This document shows positions 11,489 through 19,901 of a DNA stretch of 64,000 nt, in pieces (the first letter of the stretch is position 1; each line of letters starts with the position of its first letter). Origin of the DNA: Ilumatobacter sp. (GTDB taxonomy: Bacteria; Actinomycetota; Acidimicrobiia; Acidimicrobiales; Ilumatobacteraceae). The notes beneath the pieces are model-generated. The model saw only the letters and a list, made by a program, of their open reading frames with translations, made no database searches and was not told where the DNA came from. The translations under genes and the position numbers were made by a program. The stretch is from contig NZ_JASJCS010000003.1 in assembly GCF_030065885.1 (NCBI RefSeq), forward strand, positions 16,262 through 80,261, written 5' to 3'.

Positions 11489-12571
11489 TCAACGCTCCGT
11501 GTCGACCCGCGGGAACACCGTGCCGTCCATCAGCTTGCGGGCGGTGCGGATGATCCCGGCTCGCGAGACCTGGACGCCGCCGTCGGCCAGCGCGTCGACC
11601 TCGACGACGGCGTCGAAACAGCCGGTCGGATGCTCGAGCCGCACGACGTCGCCCCCGGGCGCGGTCGCGCAGGCGTGGGCGGGTGAGCCCTCGAGGAGGG
11701 CCGCCGTCGCGACCGACACCGCGCCGAGCACGCCGATCGCGTCGTGGCATCGATGGGGGATGAACGTGCGGGTCGAGAGATGGCCGCCGGCGCTCGGCGG
11801 CGAGACGAGCGTCAGCTTGGGCACGGTGGTCTCGCGCACGTCGCCGAGACCCATCAGCTCGCCGGCCTTCAGCCGGATCGCCTCCAGCGCAGCGCGGAGG
11901 TCGGCGTCCTGTTCGAGCTCGGCGCACGTCTCGTCGCCCGACACGCCGAGCGAGTCGGCGCGCAGGACCGCGACGGGCATCCCGTTGTCGATCAGCGTGC
12001 ACGCGGTGCCCTCGACCGTGTCGACGACGTTGCCGGTCGGCAGGAGCGCTCCCGTGCTCCCACCGGCGAGCCCCTCGAAGTCGAGGTGGATCGCGGCGGC
12101 CGTGCCCGGCACGCCGGAGATCGCGGTCGCGCCGCCGTAGACCGGCGCGCCGTCGAGCACGGCGAAGCGAGCGGTTGCGATCGAGTCGGTGTTCAGCATC
12201 CTGATCCGGACCGTGCACTCGCCGTGCTCGGGGCCCGTGAGCAGGCCGCGTTCGAGCGCGAACGGGCCCACGCCGGCCAGGACGTTGCCGCAGTTCTGGC
12301 GGTCGGACACGACGTCGTCGGCGACGCCGACCTGCAGGAAGAGGTAGTCGACGTCGGCGGCGTCGTCGCTCGCCGACGAGACGATGGCGACCTTGGAGGT
12401 GAGCGGGTGCGCCCCACCGATGCCGTCGATCTGACGGGCGTCGGGGGAGCCCATGACCCGCCGGAGGAGCGAGTCGCGAGCGTCGGGATCCCTCGGCAGG
12501 TCGTCGCGAAGGAAGTAGGCGCCCTTGGACGAGCCGCCACGGAGGATCATGCACGGGATGCCGTCGCTCAC
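11489..12571 (-). CDS. galD: 4-oxalomesaconate tautomerase/isomerase, PrpF family
   Basis: A 360-residue PrpF/DAP-epimerase-fold protein of the GalD/LigU group, which isomerises 4-oxalomesaconate so that LigJ can hydrate it. IPCMILRGGSSKGAYF at the N-terminus, QNCGNVLAGVGPFA, and GGSTGALLPTGN are family segments; the Lys of GGSSKG is the likely catalytic base. A TTG at 12598 would fall inside the operator, so the GTG at 12571 is preferred. It heads a leftward operon with ligI and gntR. GalD (keto-enol tautomerase) and LigU (allylic isomerase) cannot be separated by eye. Confidence 0.9.
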   Translation of the reverse strand: MSDGIPCMILRGGSSKGAYFLRDDLPRDPDARDSLLRRVMGSPDARQIDGIGGAHPLTSKVAIVSSASDDAADVDYLFLQVGVADDVVSDRQNCGNVLAGVGPFALERGLLTGPEHGECTVRIRMLNTDSIATARFAVLDGAPVYGGATAISGVPGTAAAIHLDFEGLAGGSTGALLPTGNVVDTVEGTACTLIDNGMPVAVLRADSLGVSGDETCAELEQDADLRAALEAIRLKAGELMGLGDVRETTVPKLTLVSPPSAGGHLSTRTFIPHRCHDAIGVLGAVSVATAALLEGSPAHACATAPGGDVVRLEHPTGCFDAVVEVDALADGGVQVSRAGIIRTARKLMDGTVFPRVDTER

Positions 12572-12589
12572 CGAAGGCAGTCTGCCAAA

Positions 12590-12610
12590 TGTTGACAAGA
12601 TTGTCGACAG
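12590..12610. promoter_or_regulatory. Twin-palindrome operator, galD/LLM
   Basis: TGTTGACA (12590-12597), AGAT, TGTCGACA (12602-12609): the same architecture and spacing as the element at 8100-8121, with 19 of 21 bases identical. It lies between divergent galD and the LLM oxidoreductase gene. It predicts co-regulation of the galD-ligI-gntR operon with the pobA and ligJ operons. Confidence 0.75.
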
Positions 12611-12640
12611 AGCCGGGCTCGTCGATCAGACTGGTCGGGC

Positions 12641-13477
12641 ATGGGACGACACGCCATCAAGACGCCGCCACACCACGCCCCGTGGGCCGACTTCCTCGAC
12701 GTGTGGCGTGAGGCCGACGGCATCCCGATCTTCGAATCGGCGTGGACCTGGGATCACTTCTATCCGCTCGCCGAGCCGTTCGACGGCCCCAACCTCGAAG
12801 GCTGGACGATGCTCGGTGCGCTGGCGCAGGCGACGTCGCGGATCCGCATCGGCGCGATGGTCAACGGCATGCACCACCGGCACCCCGCCGTGACCGCCAA
12901 CATGGCGGCGACGCTCGACCACATCTCCGGCGGGCGGTTCGAGCTCGGCATCGGCGCCGGCTGGAACGAGATGGAATCGAGCGCGTACGGCATCGAGCTC
13001 GGCACGCTCAAGCAGCGGTCGGACCGCTTCGAGGAGGGGGTCCAGGTCATCGAGTCGTTGCTCACGAGCCACACGACCACCTTCGAGGGGGAGTGGTACC
13101 GCCTGACCGACGCGTGGTGCGAGCCGAAGCCGGTCCAGGAGCGGATCCCCATCGTCGTCGGGGGCAAGGGTCGCCGCCGCACGCTCCGGACCGCAGCCCG
13201 GTTCGCGGATCAGTGGGACATGACCTTCCCGGCGAGCCCCGCCGAGTGGGTCGAGCTCGACGCCGTGCTCTGCGGTCACTGCGAGGCCGTCGGTCGCGAC
13301 CCGGCGCAGATCACCCGATCGGTGCACCTGGCGTTCGACGAGGAGCGCTCGATGCAGGCGCACGCCGAGGAGGCGGCAGGCTTCTTCGAGGTCGGCGTCG
13401 ACGTCGTCGTCTGGTCGATGCGCGGCGCCGTCGATCCGGCTCGCCTCGAGCCGCTTGCGATCGCAGTGGCGATGTAG
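12641..13477 (+). CDS. LLM-class F420-dependent oxidoreductase
   Basis: A 278-residue luciferase-like TIM-barrel oxidoreductase of the F420-dependent subclass. ESAWTWDHF, RIRIGAMVNGMHHRHPAVTA, GRFELGIGAGWNEMES and PIVVGGKGRRRTLR are typical. Such proteins transfer hydride between coenzyme F420 and small organic substrates. No Shine-Dalgarno is visible before ATG 12641. It shares the divergent promoter and operator with galD, implying a role in the same aromatic pathway, perhaps reducing a side intermediate or an upstream substrate. The substrate is unknown. Confidence 0.85.
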   Translation: MGRHAIKTPPHHAPWADFLDVWREADGIPIFESAWTWDHFYPLAEPFDGPNLEGWTMLGALAQATSRIRIGAMVNGMHHRHPAVTANMAATLDHISGGRFELGIGAGWNEMESSAYGIELGTLKQRSDRFEEGVQVIESLLTSHTTTFEGEWYRLTDAWCEPKPVQERIPIVVGGKGRRRTLRTAARFADQWDMTFPASPAEWVELDAVLCGHCEAVGRDPAQITRSVHLAFDEERSMQAHAEEAAGFFEVGVDVVVWSMRGAVDPARLEPLAIAVAM

Positions 13478-13603
13478 CGGAGGGGCCGACCCGCTGACCT
13501 CGGCCGACTCGTGACGCCGGTGCGCCGGTGACCTCTGAGGCGGCGAGCTCGCGGGTGAGCGCGTAACGTTCGGTCCCGGACGTCGTCACGGATCGGGGGA
13601 CCC

Positions 13604-15520
13604 ATGACCGAGCTCGCCACCACGCCCACCACCGCGACCCATCCGCTCGACCCGTTGTCGGCGGACGAGATCACCGCCGCTATGGCCGTGTTGCGCGATG
13701 GTCGGGAGCTGCCGCCTCGGCTCCGTATCACGTCGATCGCCCTGGAGGAGCCGGCGAAGTCGATCGTCAGAGCCTTCAGGTCCGGCGACCCGATCGAGCG
13801 GGTCGCCCGCATCGTCTGCTACGACCGTGACACCCGGACGACAGCGGTTGCGCTGGTCTCGATCACGAACGGAGCGGTCACGTCCTGGGAGGAGATCGCC
13901 GGCGTGCAGCCGCACCTCATGCTCGAGGAGTTCTTCATGCTCGAGGACATCCTCAAGGCCGACGAGCGCTACGTCGCCGCGCTCGCCACACGAGGCGTCA
14001 CCGATCTCGACAAGGTCCAGGCCGACCCGTGGCCGGCCGGCAACTTCGGGAGCGACGGCGAGTGGCAGGGCCGTCGTGTCTGTCGGGCCGTCAGCTACGT
14101 CCGCGATCGACCCGACGACAACGGCTACGCACACCCGATCGAGAACTTCGTCGCGATCGTCGACTTCGACGCCGGCGAGGTGCTCGAGCTGATCGAGGGC
14201 GACATCGTGCCGGTGCCCGAGCCGCACGGCCGCTACGACGTCGAGGCGGCGACCGAGGGCGGTGGGTCGCTGCGCACACCGGCGCCGCTCGACATCACGC
14301 AACCCGACGGGCCGGGCTTCACGCTCGACGGCCAGCTGCTGACGTGGGAGCGGTGGTCGATGCGAGTCTCGGTCGCCCCGATCGAGGGCCTCGTCCTCCA
14401 CCAGATCACCTGGCACGACGACGACGGCCCGCGCCCGATCCTCTACCGCGCCGCGCTGGGCGACATGGTCGTCCCGTACGGGTCGACGGCGACCAACCAC
14501 TGGTGGAAGAACGCGTTCGACGCCGGCGAGATCGGGCTCGGGCAGCTGCTCAACAGCCTCGAGCTCGGCTGCGACTGCCTCGGTGAGATCCGCTACCTCG
14601 ACAGCGTCTCGGTCGACCAGGAGGGCCAACCGTTCGCGCAGCAGAACACGGTGTGCATCCACGAGGAGGACTTCGGGATGCTCTGGAAGCACTGGGACTT
14701 CGCCAGCGACTCCACCGAGGTCCGCCGGTCTCGCCGGCTGGTGGTGAGCTCGATCGCCACGGTCGGCAACTACGAGTACGCCTTCTACTGGCACTTCTAC
14801 CTCGACGGGAACATCGAACTGCTGATCAAGATGACCGGCATCGTGCAGACCCAGGCGTTGGCAGACGGCGAGGAGCCGGTCGGCGCCACCCGCATCGGCC
14901 CGAACCTCGCCGCGCCCCATCACCAGCACATGTTCTGCGTCCGGCTCGACGTCGACGTCGACGGCGGGCCGAACACCGTCAGCGAGCTCGACGTCGTACC
15001 GGTCGAGGGCGACCACCCTCATGCGTTCGACACCGTCACGACCACGCTCACGACCGAGCAGCAGGCCCAGCGGATCTCCGACGCCGGGGCCAGCCGGACG
15101 TGGCTGATCGAGAACCACGGCAAGCTGAACGCCCACGGACAACCGGTCGCGTACAGACTGATGCCCGGGTACTCGCCGACGATGCTGGCGCAACCGGGCG
15201 CCGCGATCCGAGAGCGTGCCACGTTCGCCACGCAGAACCTGTGGGTCACCCCCTTCGACCCCGACGAACGTCATCCGGCCGGCGACTTCCCGGCGCGGCA
15301 CCCCGGCGGCGACGGGTTGCCGAGGTGGACGGCAGCCGACCGCTCGATCGAGGACACCGACATCGTGGTGTGGCACACGTTCGGCGCCACCCACATCGTG
15401 CGGCCCGAGGACTACCCGGTGATGCCGGTCGAGATGCTGGGCTTCATGCTGAAGCCGAACGGCTTCTTCGACCGCAACCCGGCCCTCGACCTCGCACCGA
15501 GCCCGAAGCACTGCGACTGA
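13604..15520 (+). CDS. Copper-containing primary amine oxidase
   Basis: A 638-residue topaquinone enzyme oxidising primary amines to aldehydes with release of ammonia and H2O2. The motif VGNYEY places the topaquinone precursor at Tyr390. Copper ligands are His440 and His442 (HQH) and His597 (GATHIVRPEDYP); the probable catalytic base is Asp306 (FDAGE). Length matches actinobacterial phenylethylamine and histamine oxidases, and no signal peptide is seen, so it is cytosolic. GGGGGA precedes the ATG. With the hpa cluster nearby, tyramine, dopamine or phenylethylamine are plausible substrates by inference. Confidence 0.93.
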   Translation: MTELATTPTTATHPLDPLSADEITAAMAVLRDGRELPPRLRITSIALEEPAKSIVRAFRSGDPIERVARIVCYDRDTRTTAVALVSITNGAVTSWEEIAGVQPHLMLEEFFMLEDILKADERYVAALATRGVTDLDKVQADPWPAGNFGSDGEWQGRRVCRAVSYVRDRPDDNGYAHPIENFVAIVDFDAGEVLELIEGDIVPVPEPHGRYDVEAATEGGGSLRTPAPLDITQPDGPGFTLDGQLLTWERWSMRVSVAPIEGLVLHQITWHDDDGPRPILYRAALGDMVVPYGSTATNHWWKNAFDAGEIGLGQLLNSLELGCDCLGEIRYLDSVSVDQEGQPFAQQNTVCIHEEDFGMLWKHWDFASDSTEVRRSRRLVVSSIATVGNYEYAFYWHFYLDGNIELLIKMTGIVQTQALADGEEPVGATRIGPNLAAPHHQHMFCVRLDVDVDGGPNTVSELDVVPVEGDHPHAFDTVTTTLTTEQQAQRISDAGASRTWLIENHGKLNAHGQPVAYRLMPGYSPTMLAQPGAAIRERATFATQNLWVTPFDPDERHPAGDFPARHPGGDGLPRWTAADRSIEDTDIVVWHTFGATHIVRPEDYPVMPVEMLGFMLKPNGFFDRNPALDLAPSPKHCD

Positions 15521-15568
15521 AGGAGCGGTGGCGCGGCGACAACCCGACTCCTGGACGCCCCGTCGGCC

Positions 15569-17665
15569 ATGAAGCTGTTCTCGCACAGGAAGCGCCCGGT
15601 GCACCTCGGGCCGTATCCGCTGGAGCGGCTGCCACGCCTCGACGATCCGACCGAGGAGCCCCGACACCTCGGCGGAACCCGACCCGTCGAGCAGCGGCCG
15701 GAGGGTCCGGACGGAGCGAGCCACGCATTCCGGCTCTACCTCGACCTGTTCGATGCGCAGCGCTCGGGCGAGGTCGCCGAGCCGGCACCGATTCCGGACG
15801 ACCCGGTCGAGCGAGCGCACAACCTGAAGGCCGGCCTCTACTTCCTCGATGCCGACATGGTCGGCTGCGCGGTCGTCCCGGAGGACGCGTGGTCGAACCC
15901 CGAGGCTCGACGGCACGGCCACGCGGTCGTCGCGCTCGTCGCACACACCCGGACGGTCGGCCGCGGTCAACCCGGTGACGAGTGGATCGACGGCACCCGT
16001 CAGGTCAACGCCGATCTACGCGCAGCTGAGCTCGCCGTGCTCACCGCCGGCTACATCCGCCGCCTCGGATTCGACGCTGTCGCCCACACGCCGTCGGCGA
16101 CCGACCTCGACCTGGAGCGTGTCGCACTCCAGTGCGGCCTGATCGAGTCGGTCGGCGGCGCACTGAAGGCGCCGTACCTGCGTGGCGGCTTCGCGCTGTC
16201 GGTCGTGTCGACCGAGATGGAGATCGCCGCCGATGCTCCGCTCGCACCCCGTGGTCTGGTCGGCTCGCTGCGGACGACCCGCTCGATCGGTTGGCTGCTG
16301 GGCCGGCGCGGCACCCGCGCCGGCATCGGCCGCCTGAACGGCGATCACCGGCCGCTGCACATGGGCCGCCAGCCGATGGAGCGGATCAAGCGCGTCGACG
16401 AGCCCACCACGCTGATCATCGCCGACGAGGTGCAGCGGGTACCCGTACGGGCCGGCGGGTTCCCGCGCGCCGCCCACGGTGACCTGGGCCCGAAGTTCCA
16501 GAACGACGTGAAGGTCTTCGCGTACAAGACGCCCCAGGCGCAGACCTACATCCAGCAGATCGACGCGATGGTGCCGCACCAGGACGGACCGGTTGCCGAC
16601 GCGGTCGCCGCGGGCACCAAGGATCCCGACCGGAACGCCGACGCGGTCAAGGCCCTGGCGTACCACCTCGGCGGCGACATGGTCGGCGTCTGCGAGGTGC
16701 CCGAGTACGTCTGGTACTCCCACAACGGGAAGGGCGAGGTCATCGAGCCCCGGCACCGCAACGCCATCGTGATCCTGCTCGACCAGGGGTACGAGACGAT
16801 GGAGGGCGCCAGTGGCGACGACTGGGTGTCGGGCGCACAGTCGATGCGGGCGTACATGCGCGGTGCCCAGATCGCCGGCATCATCGCCGAGCACCTCCGA
16901 TCGCTCGGCCACGGCGCCCGCAGTCACACCAATCGCGACTCCGAGGTGCTGCACATCCCGCTCGTGCTCGAGGCCGGGCTCGGCGAGATGAGCCGGATCG
17001 GCGAGCTCGTGCTCAATCCGTTCGTCGGGCCGCGGTTCAAATCGGTCGTGGTCACCACCGACCTGCCGCTCACGCCCGACCGGAAGATCGACTTCGGGTT
17101 GCAGGACTTCTGCCAGAAGTGCACGAAGTGCGCCCGCGAGTGTCCGTGCGGGGCGATCCCGTTCGGCGACAAGATCATGTTCAACGGCTACGAGACGTGG
17201 AAGCCCGACGTCGAGAAGTGCACCAAGTACCGGCTCGGCAACCTGAAGGGGTCGGCGTGCGGGCGCTGCATGAAGACCTGCCCGTTCAACACCGAGGGCG
17301 TGCTGTCGGAGCGCTCCTTCCTCTGGGCGGCGATCAAGCTGCCGTTCGCCCGTTCGTGGATCGCCCGCCTCGACGACCAGGTCGGCAACGGCTCGATCAA
17401 CCCGGTCAAGAAGTGGTGGTGGGACCTCCAGTGGAAGGACGGCCGCACGATCGTCCCGGAGAAGGGCACCAATGCCCGTGGTCTCGACCCCGACGGCGGC
17501 CGGATCGCCGACAAGCAGCGGATCGCGCTCTACGAGCCCGACATGCTGCCGCCGGGCGACAACCAGGGTGTCCCGGTGAAGCTCGACCGGAAGGAGGCCA
17601 TCCGCCGCGGCGAGCGGGCCGAGACGCCAGCGAGTGCGAGGACCCGCCTCGCCCGGCGAGGCTGA
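15569..17665 (+). CDS. Reductive dehalogenase-like cobalamin/Fe-S protein
   Basis: A 698-residue protein with the iron-sulfur module of reductive dehalogenases (RdhA): C515-x2-C518-x2-C521-x3-C525-P, and C551-x12-C564-x2-C567-x3-C571-P. The region before it has two related copies of the cobalamin-binding nitroreductase-like domain, about residues 85-220 and 360-500; compare DADMVGCAVVPEDAW with GGDMVGVCEVPEYVW. There is no Tat signal, no RdhB anchor gene and no C-terminal flavin/ferredoxin reductase domain, so it is cytosolic and needs an external electron donor. Aerobic RdhA proteins such as NpRdhA and BhbA remove bromine from 4-hydroxybenzoates, and pobA lies 7.5 kb away. No clear Shine-Dalgarno. 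Activity is inferred. Confidence 0.8.
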   Translation: MKLFSHRKRPVHLGPYPLERLPRLDDPTEEPRHLGGTRPVEQRPEGPDGASHAFRLYLDLFDAQRSGEVAEPAPIPDDPVERAHNLKAGLYFLDADMVGCAVVPEDAWSNPEARRHGHAVVALVAHTRTVGRGQPGDEWIDGTRQVNADLRAAELAVLTAGYIRRLGFDAVAHTPSATDLDLERVALQCGLIESVGGALKAPYLRGGFALSVVSTEMEIAADAPLAPRGLVGSLRTTRSIGWLLGRRGTRAGIGRLNGDHRPLHMGRQPMERIKRVDEPTTLIIADEVQRVPVRAGGFPRAAHGDLGPKFQNDVKVFAYKTPQAQTYIQQIDAMVPHQDGPVADAVAAGTKDPDRNADAVKALAYHLGGDMVGVCEVPEYVWYSHNGKGEVIEPRHRNAIVILLDQGYETMEGASGDDWVSGAQSMRAYMRGAQIAGIIAEHLRSLGHGARSHTNRDSEVLHIPLVLEAGLGEMSRIGELVLNPFVGPRFKSVVVTTDLPLTPDRKIDFGLQDFCQKCTKCARECPCGAIPFGDKIMFNGYETWKPDVEKCTKYRLGNLKGSACGRCMKTCPFNTEGVLSERSFLWAAIKLPFARSWIARLDDQVGNGSINPVKKWWWDLQWKDGRTIVPEKGTNARGLDPDGGRIADKQRIALYEPDMLPPGDNQGVPVKLDRKEAIRRGERAETPASARTRLARRG

Positions 17666-17772
17666 TGGTGATGCTCGCGTGAGCACGTCGATCACGATCA
17701 CGGGCTGGCGAGGACGGTGACGTGGTCGTCGCCGACGATCAGTCCACCCAAGCAGCGGCCTCAGCCGCCGGC

Positions 17773-19062
17773 TCACCCGTCCCAGGTCACGTCGAGGCGG
17801 CTCGGTCCTCGGAACGTGATGTTGGGGAACCGCGTGACCTGCTGATCGTGCACGAGGCGCATGGAGGGGAGCTGCTGCGTGAGCGTCTCCATGATCGCGT
17901 TCGCCTCGAGGCGGGCGAACATCGCACCGAGGCAGTAGTGGTTGCCCTTCCCGAACGAGATGTTCTGGCGAGCGTTCGACCGCTCGAGGTCGTAGCGCTC
18001 GGGGTCCTCGAACACCGCCGGATCGTGGTTCGCCGCACCGAGGTTGAGGAAGACCTGCGTGCCGGCCGGGATGTCGACCCCGCCGAGGGTCGTGTCCTCC
18101 GTGGTCACCCGGCGCCAGCCGACCTGCGGTGAGTTCCACCGGATGACCTCCTCCATCGCGAGCGGCACGACGGCGGGGTCGGCGCACATCGCGTCCCACA
18201 CCTCGCGCCGGGGGAGCAGCGTCAGCAGCGCGTTGCCGAGGTAGAGCGTGACCGGCTCGTGGCCCGCGAAGGACAGGCCGTAGAGGATCGACTCGACCTC
18301 GCGATAGGTGAGGTCGTCGGGGTTCGCCTCGTGGTCGGCCAGCAGCTCGGAGGCGAGGTCGTCGCCCGGTTGGTCGCGCTTGCGGGCCGTGAACTCGCGC
18401 ACGTACTTCCAGTAGGCCACCATCTTGGTGGCGATCTCGACCTGCTCGTCGGGCGTCGGCCGACCCCACGAGAACGCCAGCCGATCGCCGCACCACTCCT
18501 TGAGCTGGGCGTCGTCCGACTCGGGGAACCCCATGAAGCGGAACACGACCTCACCCGGCAACGGGTTGGCGACGGCGGCCACGAAGTCGGCGGGTGGTCC
18601 GCCGGCGATCATCTCGTCGATCAGCTCACCGGCCCTGCGCCGGATGTACGGCTCGAGCACCTTGTTGCGGCGGTTGGAGAAGCCTTTCTTCGTGTACTGG
18701 CGGATGCGCCCGTGGTCGGGTTCCTGGCGGTTCGACATCACCGCGACGGGGTCGAACTCCGGGTCGGCGAGGATGGCCGCGGCCTCGTCGCAGAGCGGGA
18801 AGACCGGGTCCTGCACGTTCTCGGACGAGTAGACGTCGGGGTTCATGAACACCTCGGTGACGTCCGCCATCCGGGAGACGACGACGTAGCCGAGGTCCTC
18901 GGCGAACACCACGGGCGTCTCCTCGCGCAGGCGTGCAGCGGTGGGGTACGGGTCGGCGACGTACTCGGCCGAGAGCGGCCGGAACGACGAGTGGTCGACC
19001 GGGCAGCCGGGCGGCGGCCCACTCGGACCGGTTCGGATCTGGTGGTACGCGGCCTCGCTCAT
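17773..19062 (-). CDS. Cytochrome P450
   Basis: A 429-residue soluble bacterial P450. The heme-binding loop FGKGNHYCLG places the thiolate at about Cys377; the K-helix motif is EEVIRW and the I-helix reads FAGHEPVT, where Pro stands in place of the usual oxygen-activating Thr. The C-terminus FRGPSRLDVTW and the E-P I-helix resemble aromatic O-demethylases of the GcoA (CYP255) kind, so a methoxylated aromatic acid is a candidate substrate. No ferredoxin or reductase gene is adjacent. AGGGGGC precedes the ATG at 19062. Convergent with the RdhA-like gene. Fold certain, substrate not. Confidence 0.92.
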   Translation of the reverse strand: MSEAAYHQIRTGPSGPPPGCPVDHSSFRPLSAEYVADPYPTAARLREETPVVFAEDLGYVVVSRMADVTEVFMNPDVYSSENVQDPVFPLCDEAAAILADPEFDPVAVMSNRQEPDHGRIRQYTKKGFSNRRNKVLEPYIRRRAGELIDEMIAGGPPADFVAAVANPLPGEVVFRFMGFPESDDAQLKEWCGDRLAFSWGRPTPDEQVEIATKMVAYWKYVREFTARKRDQPGDDLASELLADHEANPDDLTYREVESILYGLSFAGHEPVTLYLGNALLTLLPRREVWDAMCADPAVVPLAMEEVIRWNSPQVGWRRVTTEDTTLGGVDIPAGTQVFLNLGAANHDPAVFEDPERYDLERSNARQNISFGKGNHYCLGAMFARLEANAIMETLTQQLPSMRLVHDQQVTRFPNITFRGPSRLDVTWDG

Positions 19063-19155
19063 CGTGCCCCCTGGATGGGAACACTACGGTGCGGGCGGCC
19101 CCACTGTCCCGAGCGGGCGAACTCGCTGCTCGTCAGCGGGCGAACCCGCTGCTTG

Positions 19156-19785
19156 TCAGCGGGCGCCTTCGAGCGGGCTCGGTTCGGGGACCTGCCAGTC
19201 GGCGGGCATCTTCGAGAAGTCGAAGAACGGGGCCTCGTCGCCGGCCTCGACCGCGTTGGCCACCTGGTCGTAGAAGCCCTTGCCGGTCTCCTCGGCGAAC
19301 GTGATGCTGACGTCCTCGCCGGTCTCGGCGTTGGGCCGCTCGACGTACTCGGGGAAGTTGGTCTCGTCGGCGGCGCCCTCGGTGTACCCGCGGGCGAACA
19401 TCTGCTTGAGCACGCCGAACCCGTCGTTGCGCACGAGCACCTCGCCGCGCGGGCTGCCGCCGAGGCGCTTCATGTGGGCGATGAAGGCGTCGAGGTCGTA
19501 GGTGTCGTAGGCGACGTGCTGCACCGAGTGGTCGCCGTGCGCCTCGACGAACGCCGTCACCTGGCTCTTCTTGGCGCGGTCGATCCCCTCGATGAGGGCG
19601 ACGCCGAACTCGCCGTAGTCGATGCACCAGATCTTCATGCTGTCGTTCGGGTCGTCGGGCCGCACGTCGTCGATGCGGTTGATCAGCCGGCCGCCCTCGA
19701 CCTCGGTGTGGAACCAGGTCCACTTCTCGATCGTGCCCGTGGCGCAGGCGTAGCTGATGTGATCGACCCGCTTGAGGTGCGACAT
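19156..19785 (-). CDS. VOC-superfamily (glyoxalase/HPPD-like) protein
   Basis: A 209-residue protein with paired VOC beta-alpha-beta modules. VDHISYACATG begins the first module and VQHVAYDTYDL the second, reminiscent of 4-hydroxyphenylpyruvate dioxygenase but much shorter (HPPD is about 350-400). It may be a metal-dependent isomerase or dioxygenase on an aromatic or keto acid. ATG 19785 is preceded by GGAGT. It is divergent from an Lrp/AsnC regulator, a typical arrangement for amino-acid-derived catabolic genes. No substrate can be named. Confidence 0.7.
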   Translation of the reverse strand: MSHLKRVDHISYACATGTIEKWTWFHTEVEGGRLINRIDDVRPDDPNDSMKIWCIDYGEFGVALIEGIDRAKKSQVTAFVEAHGDHSVQHVAYDTYDLDAFIAHMKRLGGSPRGEVLVRNDGFGVLKQMFARGYTEGAADETNFPEYVERPNAETGEDVSITFAEETGKGFYDQVANAVEAGDEAPFFDFSKMPADWQVPEPSPLEGAR

Positions 19786-19901
19786 GTGATGACTCCGATC
19801 TCGACGACGCGTCGTGTTCGACGACGATGTCGCACCAGGCTGACCGAACGCGCCCTGAACCGCAAGAACGTTGTGCGAACTGATCACCCATCGGCAGTAC
19901 G

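Noticed and set aside
12572..12598. TTG start of galD at 12598
   Set aside because: It lies inside the operator, and PrpF-family proteins start close to the IPC motif; GTG 12571 fits better.
13586..15970. A 794-codon open frame antisense to the copper amine oxidase
   Set aside because: The sense strand encodes a full topaquinone oxidase with all copper ligands; the antisense product is Arg/Val/Asp-rich with no family features, a usual by-product of GC-rich codon bias.
17666..17772. Possible small gene or RNA between the RdhA-like and P450 genes
   Set aside because: No frame with a ribosome site and only a five-base stem near 17755; the genes are convergent and the gap needs no gene.
16016..18496. 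An 826-codon frame antisense to the RdhA-like gene and running opposite in frame to the P450
   Set aside because: It crosses two well-supported genes in the wrong frame and has no domain resemblance.
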